Position numbers and translations under genes: made by a program | Notes under the pieces: model-generated | Database searches by the model: none | Told to the model about the DNA's origin: nothing | Seen by the model: only the letters and a program-made list of their open reading frames with translations | Shown here: positions 53,491-62,717 of the stretch, piece by piece | How positions within the stretch are numbered: the first letter of the stretch is position 1 | Layout: each line of letters begins with the position of its first letter | Assembly (NCBI RefSeq): GCF_007097525.1 | Contig: NZ_VKDD01000003.1 | Location: 62,001 to 126,000 of the forward strand | Source: Thalassomonas sp. M1454 | GTDB lineage: Bacteria; Pseudomonadota; Gammaproteobacteria; Enterobacterales; Alteromonadaceae | DNA length: 64,000 nt | Direction of reading: 5' to 3'

Positions 53491-54963
53491 ATGCAATTAG
53501 ATCCGACAATATGTAATCGAGCCAGACTTTCTCGTGATGAACGTTTCGACGGTCAATTTTATACAGCAGTAATTACTACTGGAATATATTGCCGTCCGAC
53601 TTGCCCTGCCGGCCCAGCAAAAGAAGAAAACGTGCGTTACTATCAAAGCGCTACTCATGCAGAGTTTAATGGTTTTCAGCCCTGTAAACGTTGCAAACCG
53701 GAGTTAGCGCCTGGGCAAAAATTACCTTCCATATTAGATCAAGCGCTAGAGTATTTAACGTATCAGCCACAACTATCTGTTTTACAACTTGCTCAAAAAT
53801 TAGCAATAAGCGAGAGGCAATTACAACGCCTGTTTATTGAAAAAATAGGGTTAAAACCGAAACAATTTATTAATCAAAAAAGGCAAATTAATGCCCGTAA
53901 TTTATTACTTACTACCTCATTACAATTAAATGATATAGCGATAATTAGTGGCTTTGGCAGCTTACGTAGTTTTAACGAGCAAATAAAAGCGCAGTATGGC
54001 ATAACCCCTTTGGCTATTCGCAAAAGTAGTAAAGCTAAACTTACTGATAATTTATCTATAAAGTTGAATTATAAAGGAGAGCTCAATTGGCCATTAATGC
54101 TCGATTTTTTAGCAAATAGAAAAATTCCAAATATCGAGTTTATTGAGCACAGTTACCAACGCACTATAAATATAGATAACAGCACTGGTTGGCTGGAAGT
54201 ATCAAAACCAACAAAACAAAATTATTTGCTACTGAATATTAATTTAGATAATTATTGTGCATTACCAAAAGTAATCTACCGCATTCGTAAAATGTTTGAT
54301 TTAGATTGCGACTTACTCTCAATACAAACTCAGCTTAAAAAAGATGCTGATTTAGCTAAAGTAATAGACAAGGTAAATGGATTAAGGCTACCGGGATGTT
54401 GGGATATTTTTGAGTTTTCTATCCGAGCTATCTTAGGCCAACAAATATCAGTTAAAGCGGCAACAACTCTTGCCGGTAGAATTGCCGAAAAATATGGCAC
54501 AGCAGTACAAAGCCAAGGAGCCAGTGCAGGTAAGACAATAGACAATACGTTTCCAGAGCAATTAAGTTTATATTTTCCTACCTATCAACAATTACTGAAA
54601 GCTGAATTTAGCGATATCGGTATTACCAATACACGACAACAAACATTAAAAACTTGGGTTAATTTTTACAGTGAAAATATAGAATTGTTCGCCCAAGCTC
54701 AAGACAGTGACTCTTTTGAGCAGAAACTTTGTCAGGTTAAAGGTATTGGTCCTTGGACAGCTAACTATTTAGCGATGCGTGGTTTAGGATTACCTGATGC
54801 ATTTCCGGCTGCCGATTTAGGTATTATTAAAGCATTAGCAAAAAATAAAAATACAGAAGATGAACAACGACCAACCACTAAAGAAATACTTAGTAGAGCA
54901 GAGAGCTGGCGACCTTGGAGAGCTTATGCAGCTATCTACTTGTGGTATTCACTTTCTTTGTAA
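53491..54963 (+). CDS. Ada-type regulator fused to AlkA 3-methyladenine DNA glycosylase
   Basis: A 490-residue fusion. Residues 1-75 are the Ada zinc domain with Cys34, Cys38, Cys65 and Cys68 (GIYCRPTCPAGPAKEENVRYY, CKRCKPE); Cys34 is the position that accepts methyl from phosphotriesters. Residues about 85-180 are an AraC HTH. From about 190 an AlkA domain follows with the HhH motif (CQVKGIGPWTANYLAMRGLG) and catalytic Asp in FPAADLGI. It would both sense methylation and remove alkylated bases. An 8-bp inverted repeat (53460-53467 / 53475-53482) lies just upstream. It is 24 bp before ogt, one adaptive-response operon. Confidence 0.93.
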   Translation: MQLDPTICNRARLSRDERFDGQFYTAVITTGIYCRPTCPAGPAKEENVRYYQSATHAEFNGFQPCKRCKPELAPGQKLPSILDQALEYLTYQPQLSVLQLAQKLAISERQLQRLFIEKIGLKPKQFINQKRQINARNLLLTTSLQLNDIAIISGFGSLRSFNEQIKAQYGITPLAIRKSSKAKLTDNLSIKLNYKGELNWPLMLDFLANRKIPNIEFIEHSYQRTINIDNSTGWLEVSKPTKQNYLLLNINLDNYCALPKVIYRIRKMFDLDCDLLSIQTQLKKDADLAKVIDKVNGLRLPGCWDIFEFSIRAILGQQISVKAATTLAGRIAEKYGTAVQSQGASAGKTIDNTFPEQLSLYFPTYQQLLKAEFSDIGITNTRQQTLKTWVNFYSENIELFAQAQDSDSFEQKLCQVKGIGPWTANYLAMRGLGLPDAFPAADLGIIKALAKNKNTEDEQRPTTKEILSRAESWRPWRAYAAIYLWYSLSL

Positions 54964-54987
54964 CAATACATACGAGACTTATAGATT

Positions 54988-55482
54988 ATGATTTACTGTC
55001 ACATTTTAACTAGCCAATGCGGCGACGTAGCAATTTTAGCAAGCGATGAAGGCATTACTGAAGTTGCTTTTCAGCAAGGTAAAGTTGCCGTTGATGTGTT
55101 AACCGAATACTGCCGTGATGAGCAACAATACCCACAACACTTGCATGATGCAATAGAGCAATTAACGCAATACTTTGCCGGCCAAAGAACTCAGTTTAAT
55201 TTACCACTAAGCCAGACTGGAACAACATTTCAAATGAATGTTTGGCATGCCTTAACAAAAATACCGTCAGGAAAAACCATAAGTTACGGTCAGCTTGCTA
55301 AAAACATCAACAAACCTGCTGCTGTTCGTGCTGTAGGCAGTGCAAACGGAGCTAATAAAATTGCCATTATTGTGCCTTGCCATCGAGTGATAGGCGCAGA
55401 TAAAAAGCTTACCGGTTATGCCGGCGGTATGGGAATAAAAGCAAAACTACTTATGTTAGAAGGAGCTAACTTTAGGGTGTAA
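54988..55482 (+). CDS. ogt: Methylated-DNA-protein-cysteine methyltransferase
   Basis: A 164-residue suicide repair protein that takes methyl groups from O6-methylguanine. Active-site IVPCHRVIGADKKLTGYAGG with the acceptor Cys intact; HTH with Arg finger in SYGQLAKNINKPAAVRAVGSANG. It follows the Ada-AlkA gene and complements the ATL protein at 41746, which lacks the Cys. Confidence 0.96.
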   Translation: MIYCHILTSQCGDVAILASDEGITEVAFQQGKVAVDVLTEYCRDEQQYPQHLHDAIEQLTQYFAGQRTQFNLPLSQTGTTFQMNVWHALTKIPSGKTISYGQLAKNINKPAAVRAVGSANGANKIAIIVPCHRVIGADKKLTGYAGGMGIKAKLLMLEGANFRV

Positions 55483-55576
55483 TAGCAATTTTTATTAATT
55501 AGAAATTAGCACGTGAGTTCTTCTAACTCTATTGGTAAACTAGCCCTGAATTTTAGCCACAAAAATACTGAAATAT

Positions 55577-55951
55577 ATGTCCGAAGCTATCGCCATACTT
55601 GCTACTCTCATTTTAATTTGGATGATGTGGCGACTGTATCAAGCAAAACAATATAATGCTTTTATCGATTGGTTAAGGTTAGATATTGCCGAAAAAGTAG
55701 CGGCTGATTTAGAAGCAAAGCTAATTGAGCAACGCTCGCCAGAAAACCCAAATAATCAAGCTCATATTGAAGCGACGCAATTGTTTTACCAACAAGCTCC
55801 AGTTCGCATATTTGAATATGCCGTAACACATCAAATTATTTCGAGCCAATGGCTAGAGAAAAAAAGTAACAAACGCCATGCTTCACATTTACTGTTTGTA
55901 CAAAGCCAATTCAGAACTAGCCATTGTAAGAACCTATTACCACCTGAGTAA
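55577..55951 (+). CDS. Hypothetical membrane-anchored protein, 124 residues
   Basis: Not recognised. One N-terminal membrane helix (AIAILATLILIWMMWRLY) is followed by a helical soluble domain with WLRLDIAEKVAADLEAKLIEQ. It lies 94 bp downstream of ogt in the same direction; co-transcription is possible but not shown. The composition is normal for the region. Confidence 0.7.
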   Translation: MSEAIAILATLILIWMMWRLYQAKQYNAFIDWLRLDIAEKVAADLEAKLIEQRSPENPNNQAHIEATQLFYQQAPVRIFEYAVTHQIISSQWLEKKSNKRHASHLLFVQSQFRTSHCKNLLPPE

Positions 55952-55977
55952 ATAGAAGTAATAGGTTCTATTAAAAA

Positions 55978-58008
55978 CTAGATCCTAGCGGCTAGTTCAG
56001 CCCCTTGACGTATTGCACGTTTAGCATCAAGCTCTGCAGCAACATCTGCGCCGCCAATTAAATGTACGTTTTTATCGCTGTCTTCAAGACCATTGTATAA
56101 ATCTCTTAATGGATTTTGCCCAGCACACAAAATAATATTATCAACATCAAGAACTTGTGTTTTGCCATCAATACTAATATGTAAGCCTTGATCGTCAATC
56201 TTGTCATAGCTCACATTGTTGATCATTTGCACTTGTTTTTGCTTTAAGGTAGCACGATGGATCCAGCCAGTAGTTTTACCTAAGCCTTTACCTATTTTAG
56301 TCTTTTTACGTTGTAATAAGAAAACTTCGCGAGGTGACTCGTCAATCTGCATTGGCATTAAACCGCCATTGTTACTAAAGGTTTTATCAATGCCCCAGTT
56401 TTTCAGCCATTTTTCAGGATCAACGGTTAAGCTATGCTCTTCAACTAAAAACTCGGCAACGTCAAAGCCAATACCACCTGCGCCAATAATGGCTACACGT
56501 TTACCAACTTCAACTTTATCTCTTAGCACATCTAAGTAACTTAATACTTTGCTATGTTCAACACCTTCAATCGCTGGTGTTCTTGGCGCAATACCGGTAG
56601 CAACAACAACATCGTCAAAGTCAGATTCTTTTAATGATTGAGCGCTTTGTTCACTATTTAAATGCAGTTGTACACCCATCAATTTTATTTGATTGTTAAA
56701 ATATCTAAGCGTTTCAAAAAACTCTTCTTTACCTGGTACTTGTTTGGCGTAATTAAACTGGCCGCCGATCTCAGCAGCTTTATCAAATAAGTGCACTTCG
56801 TGGCCACGCTCGGCGGCGTAACAAGAAAATGCTAATCCTGCAGGTCCTGCCCCAATAACGGCTATTTTCTTTTTATTAGGCGCAGCTTCAAAGTTTAATT
56901 CCGTTTCATAACAAGCCCTTGGATTAACTAAACAAGACGCTCGTTTCTTTTGGAAAATATGATCTAAACACGCTTGGTTACAGCCAATACAGGTATTAAT
57001 ATTTTCCGATTTATTAGCTGCGGCTTTGTTAACAAAGTCAGCATCAGCTAAAAATGGACGTGCCATTGACACCATATCAGCATGGCCATCGGCTAGTACT
57101 TGCTCTGCAACTTCAGGGGTATTTATACGGTTTGAAGTAATTAAAGGAATAGAAACTTCCTTTTTCATACGCTCAGTGATCCAAGTAAATGCCGCTCGAG
57201 GCACAGATGTAGCAATCGTTGGTACACGCGCTTCATGCCAGCCAATACCTGTGTTGATTATGGTTGCACCTGCTTTTTCAATCTCTTTAGCAAGATATAC
57301 AACTTCATCCCAACTTGCGCCGCCTTCAACTAAATCGATCATAGATAAGCGATAGATTAAAATGAATTTTTCACCAACTCTTTCTCTGGTCTTTTTAACG
57401 GTTTCAATGGCAAGTCGTGCTCGATTTTCTAAGCTACCGCCCCACTCATCTGTTCTGTGGTTGGTGCGCTCACAAAAGAATTGGTTAATTAGATAACCTT
57501 CAGAGCCCATAATTTCCACGCCATCGTAGCCGGCAAGTTGTGCCATAGCTGCTGAATTGGCGTAATCATCAATCGTTTTCCATACCTTTTTAGAACTTAA
57601 TGCGCGAGGTTTAAATGGATTGATTGGCGCTTGAATTTTTGAAGGTGCAACACTAAAAGGATGGTAGCCATAACGACCGGTATGCAATATTTGCATACAG
57701 ATTACACCGCCTTCTTTGTGTACTGCCTCAGTAACAACTTTATGGTGCTTGGCATGGCGCTTTGAGCTCATTCGGCCACCAAACGGCATAACCCAACCTG
57801 CAACATTTGGCGCAATGCCTCCGGTAACTATAATACCTGCACCACCACGAGCGCGTTCAGCATAAAATGCCGCCATTTTTTCCATACCACCTTTTTCCTC
57901 TTCAAGGCCTATATGCATAGAGCCCATCAAGGTACGGTTTCTAATTTTAATAAAGCCTAAATCAAGTGGCTCTAATAAATGAGGAAATGGAGAAGTAGTA
58001 GCAGTCAT
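55978..58008 (-). CDS. fadH: NADPH-dependent 2,4-dienoyl-CoA reductase
   Basis: A 676-residue multidomain flavoenzyme that reduces 2,4-dienoyl-CoA during beta-oxidation of polyunsaturated fatty acids. An N-terminal Old-Yellow-Enzyme barrel (IRNRTLMGSMHIGLE, GGSLENRARLAIE) is followed by the 4Fe-4S ligands CIGCNQACLDHIF and KRASCLVNP, then FAD (AVIGAGPAGLAFSCYAAERG) and NADPH (AIIGAGGIGFDVAEFL) domains. It is divergent from a TetR gene across two matching palindromes. Confidence 0.96.
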   Translation of the reverse strand: MTATTSPFPHLLEPLDLGFIKIRNRTLMGSMHIGLEEEKGGMEKMAAFYAERARGGAGIIVTGGIAPNVAGWVMPFGGRMSSKRHAKHHKVVTEAVHKEGGVICMQILHTGRYGYHPFSVAPSKIQAPINPFKPRALSSKKVWKTIDDYANSAAMAQLAGYDGVEIMGSEGYLINQFFCERTNHRTDEWGGSLENRARLAIETVKKTRERVGEKFILIYRLSMIDLVEGGASWDEVVYLAKEIEKAGATIINTGIGWHEARVPTIATSVPRAAFTWITERMKKEVSIPLITSNRINTPEVAEQVLADGHADMVSMARPFLADADFVNKAAANKSENINTCIGCNQACLDHIFQKKRASCLVNPRACYETELNFEAAPNKKKIAVIGAGPAGLAFSCYAAERGHEVHLFDKAAEIGGQFNYAKQVPGKEEFFETLRYFNNQIKLMGVQLHLNSEQSAQSLKESDFDDVVVATGIAPRTPAIEGVEHSKVLSYLDVLRDKVEVGKRVAIIGAGGIGFDVAEFLVEEHSLTVDPEKWLKNWGIDKTFSNNGGLMPMQIDESPREVFLLQRKKTKIGKGLGKTTGWIHRATLKQKQVQMINNVSYDKIDDQGLHISIDGKTQVLDVDNIILCAGQNPLRDLYNGLEDSDKNVHLIGGADVAAELDAKRAIRQGAELAARI

Positions 58009-58058
58009 TTTATTACCTTTTAAATTCTTTTATGGATATTTGCCACATCCATATTAAT

Positions 58059-58099
58059 CTTGACATCGTCAAGTTACCTAGGTATTTTGACATTGTCAA
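58059..58099. promoter_or_regulatory. Two matching operators between fadH and its TetR neighbour
   Basis: CTTGAC-ATC-GTCAAG (58059-58073) and TTGAC-ATT-GTCAA (58087-58099), with centres 27 bp apart. Both are perfect inverted repeats with a 3-nt spacer. They contain TTGACA-like -35 sequences, so a bound regulator would block transcription. Assignment to the adjacent TetR protein is inferred. Confidence 0.78.
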
Positions 58100-58140
58100 G
58101 ATTGAATCAATATTAAGATTAACAATAAGTTTAGAAACCT

Positions 58141-58755
58141 ATGGCCAAATCATTAAAATCTGAAAAAACGGGTAATAATTATCATCATGGTGAATTAAGA
58201 GCGACCTTACTCAAAGAAGCCACCAAAATGGTCAAAGATTTAGGTATCCAGTCATTGTCTATGCGCGCTTTAGGTGAAAGTATCGGCGTGTCCCGTACTG
58301 CTTTGTATCATCATTTTAAAAATAAAAATGATTTACTTAGCGCTATTGCAGAGTCTGGTTTTACAACCTGGCAGGATATCGTTAGCTCGATAATAAGTGA
58401 CGATAAAGCAACACAAAAGCAGATCCTTCACCGTTACATCAAAGGTTATATCGAATTCTCAACCGATAACGCCTTTATCTATGAGTTAATGTTTGGCTCT
58501 GCATTATGGAAAGAGCAAGCAAGCTCAGAATCTTTAAAATCAACGGCCTATAAAAGCTTTCAATTCCATTTAAGTTTAATTGAACGCTGGCAAAAGCAAG
58601 GCCTTTTAAATTCAGATGTAGATACATTAAGGTTGGCGCAAGTAACATGGGGAACGTTACATGGCATTTGTAAGCTGATTATTGATGGTATTTATGCTGA
58701 CAATAAAAATATCGACCATTTAGTCGATACCATCATCGCCAGCCAAACCCACTAA
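58141..58755 (+). CDS. TetR-family regulator divergent from fadH
   Basis: A 204-residue TetR-type protein. HTH in LGESIGVSRTALYHHFKNKNDLL after HHGELRATLLKEATKMVKDLG; the C-terminal domain (FEYxLMFGS-type YELMFGSALW, LAQVTWGTLHGICKLIIDG) is the TetR_C_33/WHG type. It probably controls fadH and itself through the operators at 58059-58099. The ligand may be an acyl-CoA, by context only. Confidence 0.9.
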   Translation: MAKSLKSEKTGNNYHHGELRATLLKEATKMVKDLGIQSLSMRALGESIGVSRTALYHHFKNKNDLLSAIAESGFTTWQDIVSSIISDDKATQKQILHRYIKGYIEFSTDNAFIYELMFGSALWKEQASSESLKSTAYKSFQFHLSLIERWQKQGLLNSDVDTLRLAQVTWGTLHGICKLIIDGIYADNKNIDHLVDTIIASQTH

Positions 58756-58758
58756 CAT

Positions 58759-58794
58759 ATCAAGGTGTCATATCAAGGTGTCAGACACCTTGAT
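58759..58794. repeat. REP-like palindrome with an adjacent half copy
   Basis: ATCAAGGTGTC (58772-58782), A, GACACCTTGAT (58784-58794) is a perfect 23-bp palindrome, preceded by a direct half copy ATCAAGGTGTCA (58759-58770). It lies between convergent tetR and hydratase genes. The same palindrome occurs at 59683-59705. Confidence 0.85.
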
Positions 58795-58806
58795 GGTTTA
58801 GCGCTG

Positions 58807-59574
58807 TTATTTAGCGTTAAAGGTTACCGAGTATTTACCAAGGTTTTGATATGCTATTTCAGTTAGTTTTTCAAAATCCACTTCAACAATACCAGCATAT
58901 GAAGCCGTGATAATTGCTTGTCCTGCTTTGAAACTAACACCGCGCTTGCCTAAATAATTTATCATCCAATACAGTGGTTTTATTGGCGATTGATTCGGAT
59001 GTTTACCTGAAAACTCTTGAACATTGTCACCTTGGCTAAAGCTGATATTAATTGTTGCGGCTTTATAAGCTTGCTCTAAATTAATTTCTGGACCTAAAAA
59101 TATGCCTTGATTTAGTAAGCAATCAGCTAATCTTTCAAAGTAATCAACACCACAATCGCTGATAAATCTGTCTTGCATAAGCTCAAGAGCCATATGAGCA
59201 CTGCCTATTGCTTGGTCAATTTCAGACTCTGAATAATCGGTATCTTGAGCGGGTAAATCTTTTGCTAAGACAAAGGCTATTTCGGGCTCTAATCTTGCCA
59301 TGCAGTTATCAGCAAATAACTCACAGTTATCGCCAGATTCAATACTAGATTTTAATATTGGAGCAACAATAACTTGCTCATCATTAGGTGGTAATAAACA
59401 CTTCCAACCACCAATAGAGTCTTTACTTTGTTTTACCGTTTCCATTTGAATTGCTAATCCATCTTCAATAGAGATAGGACGAACATTGTCTTCTAAACGA
59501 AAAGACTTATTCATCGCGCTGCGACGATTTAATAACTCTTTTGCAGCTAAGTTAATGGAACTTTCAGGAAGCAT
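58807..59574 (-). CDS. 2-keto-4-pentenoate hydratase / fumarylacetoacetate-hydrolase family protein
   Basis: A 255-residue protein of the MhpD-like FAH superfamily, which hydrates 2-hydroxypentadienoate-type acids in aromatic catabolism. Family marks are GGWKCLLPP, ARLEPEIAFVLAKDLP (metal-binding Glu), ALELMQDRF and KAGQAIITASYAGIVEVD. No other meta-cleavage genes are nearby, so it may act on another keto acid. The gene is bracketed by two copies of a 23-bp palindrome. Confidence 0.87.
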   Translation of the reverse strand: MLPESSINLAAKELLNRRSAMNKSFRLEDNVRPISIEDGLAIQMETVKQSKDSIGGWKCLLPPNDEQVIVAPILKSSIESGDNCELFADNCMARLEPEIAFVLAKDLPAQDTDYSESEIDQAIGSAHMALELMQDRFISDCGVDYFERLADCLLNQGIFLGPEINLEQAYKAATINISFSQGDNVQEFSGKHPNQSPIKPLYWMINYLGKRGVSFKAGQAIITASYAGIVEVDFEKLTEIAYQNLGKYSVTFNAK

Positions 59575-59645
59575 AATAAAACCTATTTTTATTCTGTTTA
59601 ATGGCTACTGTGTCGAGCAATGACACATACTTGTTTATATAAAAA

Positions 59646-59665
59646 AGGGAATATAAATATTCCCT
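59646..59665 (-). terminator. Intrinsic terminator downstream of rluB
   Basis: AGGGAATAT / ATATTCCCT, a perfect 9-bp stem with a 2-nt centre. On the minus strand it is followed by at least six T's. Confidence 0.85.
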
Positions 59666-59682
59666 AAATGTATTACTAAGCA

Positions 59683-59705
59683 ATCAAGGTGTCTGACACC
59701 TTGAT
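59683..59705. repeat. REP-like palindrome, second copy
   Basis: ATCAAGGTGTC, T, GACACCTTGAT: same 11-bp arms as at 58772-58794 with a different centre base. It begins 3 bp past the rluB stop codon. Confidence 0.88.
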
Positions 59706-59707
59706 AT

Positions 59708-60580
59708 TTATTTACGTTGGCGACGCGTTGTTGTCGCGGCGGCTTGGCGCCGTTGCTGATGTTTTTTTACATTTTTACGAATTTTTCGACTTTGGGTATT
59801 ATCGATTTTTTTCGCATCTACTTTGACTTTCGATTTCGTTTCTGGTTTTAATTCAACCAATTTACGATAGTAGTTAACATCACCTAAGCCTAGCTCAATC
59901 CAACCACCTAGTGGCAATCGGCGTTCCATTGAAAAGTCACCATAGCGTACACGGATCAAACGACTCACCTGTACACCTTGGCTTTCCCATAAACGACGAA
60001 CTTCACGGTTACGACCTTCAGTAAGTACAACATGGAACCAATGGTTTCGTCCTTCACCGCCTTTATAAGTTAGCTTATTGAATTTGGCCATGCCATCTTC
60101 AAGCTTAACGCCGTGGCGTAGTGTTTGTAGCATAGCTTCGTTTATTTCACCAAAAACACGTACCGCATATTCACGTTCAACTTCGTGTGAGGGGTGCATT
60201 AAGCGGTTAGCTAGTTCGCCATCGTTAGTAAAAAGTAACATACCTGAGGTATTAATATCTAAGCGGCCAACGGCTATCCAGCGGCTGCCTTCAATAGGAG
60301 GTAAGCGGTCAAATACGGTTGGGCGGCCTTCAGGGTCTTTACGGGTACACATCTCACCTTCAGGCTTGTTGTATACAAGTACGCGACATGCTTCATCTTC
60401 ATTTTGAGCAATTTTAACCGCATGACCATCAAGGCGAATTTGTTCGGTGCCATCAACACGGTCACCTAAAAAGGCAACTTTACCGTCAACACTTACTCGA
60501 CCACTACTGATCACAGCTTCCATCTCACGACGAGAGCCTTTACCAGCTCGGGCTAATACTTTCTGTAATTTTTCAGACAT
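59708..60580 (-). CDS. rluB: 23S rRNA pseudouridine(2605) synthase
   Basis: A 290-residue pseudouridine synthase. The N-terminal S4 domain ([24 protein letters not shown]) and catalytic [17 protein letters not shown] with Asp108 are clear, followed by [15 protein letters not shown]. The C-terminal 40 residues are a basic Lys/Arg/Gln tail. It modifies U2605 of 23S rRNA. It is 9 bp downstream of scpB on the same strand. Confidence 0.95.
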   Translation of the reverse strand: MSEKLQKVLARAGKGSRREMEAVISSGRVSVDGKVAFLGDRVDGTEQIRLDGHAVKIAQNEDEACRVLVYNKPEGEMCTRKDPEGRPTVFDRLPPIEGSRWIAVGRLDINTSGMLLFTNDGELANRLMHPSHEVEREYAVRVFGEINEAMLQTLRHGVKLEDGMAKFNKLTYKGGEGRNHWFHVVLTEGRNREVRRLWESQGVQVSRLIRVRYGDFSMERRLPLGGWIELGLGDVNYYRKLVELKPETKSKVKVDAKKIDNTQSRKIRKNVKKHQQRRQAAATTTRRQRK

Positions 60581-60589
60581 TTAATAAAC

Positions 60590-61186
60590 TCATTCTGTTT
60601 CGACAGCATTATTGCTTGTCGATGGGGCTTCACCCTTCTCAGGGTTAAGATCTAACTGATTAACCTGCATAAGCTCTGGTAATTCAGCTAGCGATTTTAA
60701 AGAGAAATAATCTAAGAATTCATTGGTGGTGGCAAACAGCCCCGGACGTCCAGGAACTTCTTTGTGACCAACTACATGGATCCAATCTCTTTCTTGTAAT
60801 GTTTTAATTATATAACTACTTACTGCCACTCCGCGAATATCTTCTATTTCACCACGGGTAATTGGTTGACGATAAGCAATCAATGCTAATGTTTCCATTA
60901 AAGCTCGCGAATAACGCGGTGCTTTTTCCTTAAATAATAAGGCGATCAACTCACTGTATTCATTCTTTGCTTGGAAACGATAACCAGAAGCAACTTCAAT
61001 TAATTCAATACCGCGCTGATCATAGTCTTTTTCTAGGTCTTGTAAAGCAACAAGTATGCGTTTTTTTGTTAATGTTATCTCTTCTGCCAATGTTTTTTGT
61101 ATATCTTTTACTTTCAGCGGCACAGCCGATACAAATAGCATAGCTTCAATTAATGATTTTAGTTGTTGTTCAGATAGTTTTTTCAT
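60590..61186 (-). CDS. scpB: Segregation and condensation protein B
   Basis: A 198-residue ScpB, the kleisin-associated winged-helix partner in the SMC-ScpAB chromosome condensation complex. Family marks are LKSLIEAMLFVSAVPL, LMETLALIAYRQPITRGEIEDIRGV and GRPGLFATTNEFLDYFSL. It overlaps the scpA stop by one base, so translation is coupled. Confidence 0.96.
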   Translation of the reverse strand: MKKLSEQQLKSLIEAMLFVSAVPLKVKDIQKTLAEEITLTKKRILVALQDLEKDYDQRGIELIEVASGYRFQAKNEYSELIALLFKEKAPRYSRALMETLALIAYRQPITRGEIEDIRGVAVSSYIIKTLQERDWIHVVGHKEVPGRPGLFATTNEFLDYFSLKSLAELPELMQVNQLDLNPEKGEAPSTSNNAVETE

Positions 61187-62034
61187 TATTGTATTGTCGC
61201 CAACTTCACTTGTATTTGACCAAACACCTGCGCTTGCACAAATTCAATTAAGTTTTCTTTTAATAACTCTAGTATTGCCAAAAAGGTTACCACAACACCG
61301 CCTCGCCCTTCTTCTAGCACAAACAAGGTACTAAATTCTTTATAGCTGTCATGCTCCAGTGTGGCTAATATTTGGCTCATGCGCTCACGGGTTGATAAAT
61401 TTTCTCGTTTAATATGGTGATGTTCAAATGCTTCGACACGCTTTATTACCCCTTGTAGTGCTTGCACTAAATCATCAAGGCTAACATCGGCTTCAACAAA
61501 CCTAGGCTTATAATTTTCAGGTAAACTCGCTCTTCCCTCAAAGTTATCACGCTCTAGGCGCGGGATGGTATCCAGTTTATTGGCAGCATCTTTAATTACT
61601 TCGTATTCTTGTAAACGCCTAACTAACTCAGCTCTTGGGTCTTCTTCGTCATCAACAACGTCAGTTTTTGGCAGTAATAAGCGTGATTTTATTTCCGCTA
61701 AAATTGCCGCCATCACTAAATATTCGGCGGCCAATTCAATTTTAACGTCTTTCATCAATTCAACATATTCCATGTATTGATGGGTAATTTCAGCGATCGG
61801 TAAATCAACAATATCAAATTTTTGTTTGCGAATAAGATAGAGTAATAAATCGAGAGGACCTTCAAAAGAATCAAGAATAATTTCTAACGCATCAGGAGGA
61901 ATAAATAAATCAAGTGGTTGCTTAACGAGGGCTTCACCGCGCACCATAGCAAGAGGCAAGACTTGTTGTACCATGTCTTGCATCGTTGTTTTATTATTAG
62001 AATTTTTCACTGCGCTGCTGATATTAATACTCAC
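61186..62034 (-). CDS. scpA: Segregation and condensation protein A (kleisin)
   Basis: A 282-residue ScpA kleisin. The SMC-neck-binding N-terminal region has SFEGPLDLLLYLIRKQKFDI, then YLVMAAILAEIKSRLLLP, and a C-terminal winged helix ends VTFLAILELLKENLIEFVQ. In gammaproteobacteria with MukB it is often lost, so its presence with ScpB indicates SMC-type condensin. An N-terminal extension of about 40 residues precedes the core. It is followed by scpB and rluB. Confidence 0.95.
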   Translation of the reverse strand: MSINISSAVKNSNNKTTMQDMVQQVLPLAMVRGEALVKQPLDLFIPPDALEIILDSFEGPLDLLLYLIRKQKFDIVDLPIAEITHQYMEYVELMKDVKIELAAEYLVMAAILAEIKSRLLLPKTDVVDDEEDPRAELVRRLQEYEVIKDAANKLDTIPRLERDNFEGRASLPENYKPRFVEADVSLDDLVQALQGVIKRVEAFEHHHIKRENLSTRERMSQILATLEHDSYKEFSTLFVLEEGRGGVVVTFLAILELLKENLIEFVQAQVFGQIQVKLATIQ

Positions 62035-62058
62035 TGTAGCGTTTGATTAAGTTTGAGC

Positions 62059-62679
62059 TTATTCAAATGGTGTAGGATCGCCCTCACCCACTCGAATAAT
62101 ATCGGCAAAACCCTCAGAAAAATCGACTACTGTAGTTGGCTTTTCGCCTAGGTAGCCACCATTTAAAATTAAATCCACTTGTTTTTCTAAGTTATCGCGA
62201 ATAATTTCAGGATCAAACTCAGCCATATCATTACCCGGTAACAGTAAGGTTGTGGACATCAACGGTTCACCTAATTCTTCAAGCAAAGCCATGGCTATAT
62301 TGTTGTCAGGAATGCGAATGCCTATGGTTTTCTTTTTTGGGTTAAGTAAACGCTTAGGGACTTCTTTAGTGCCTTTAAAAACGAATGTATAAGCGCCTGG
62401 AGTATTATTTTTTAATAAACGAAAATTTGCATTATCGACTCGAGCATAAACAGATAACTCAGATAAATCTCGACACAATAAAGTAAAATTGTGATCTTTG
62501 CTGATATCGCGAATTTGGCAAATTCTATCAAGTGCTTTTTTATCTCCAGTATGGCAACCAAGAGCATAACCAGAGTCAGTCGGATAAACCACAACTCCGC
62601 CTTGGTGGATAATTTCAACCGCTTGTTTAATTAAGCGTGCTTGCGGATTATCTGGGTGCATGTAAAAAAATTGACTCAT
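62059..62679 (-). CDS. yciO: Sua5/YciO/YrdC-family protein, YciO-type
   Basis: A 206-residue threonylcarbamoyl-AMP synthase-fold protein. Segments GGVVVYPTDSGYALGCHTGDKKAL and the C-terminal LMSTTLLLPGNDM are typical. The position between rnm and scpA matches the YciO branch rather than the essential TsaC. It may bind ATP and RNA; the exact role of YciO is less certain than that of TsaC. Confidence 0.92.
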   Translation of the reverse strand: MSQFFYMHPDNPQARLIKQAVEIIHQGGVVVYPTDSGYALGCHTGDKKALDRICQIRDISKDHNFTLLCRDLSELSVYARVDNANFRLLKNNTPGAYTFVFKGTKEVPKRLLNPKKKTIGIRIPDNNIAMALLEELGEPLMSTTLLLPGNDMAEFDPEIIRDNLEKQVDLILNGGYLGEKPTTVVDFSEGFADIIRVGEGDPTPFE

Positions 62680-62717
62680 AATCGTATCCCTAATTATTCA
62701 TACTAAGTTTAGTCGGG

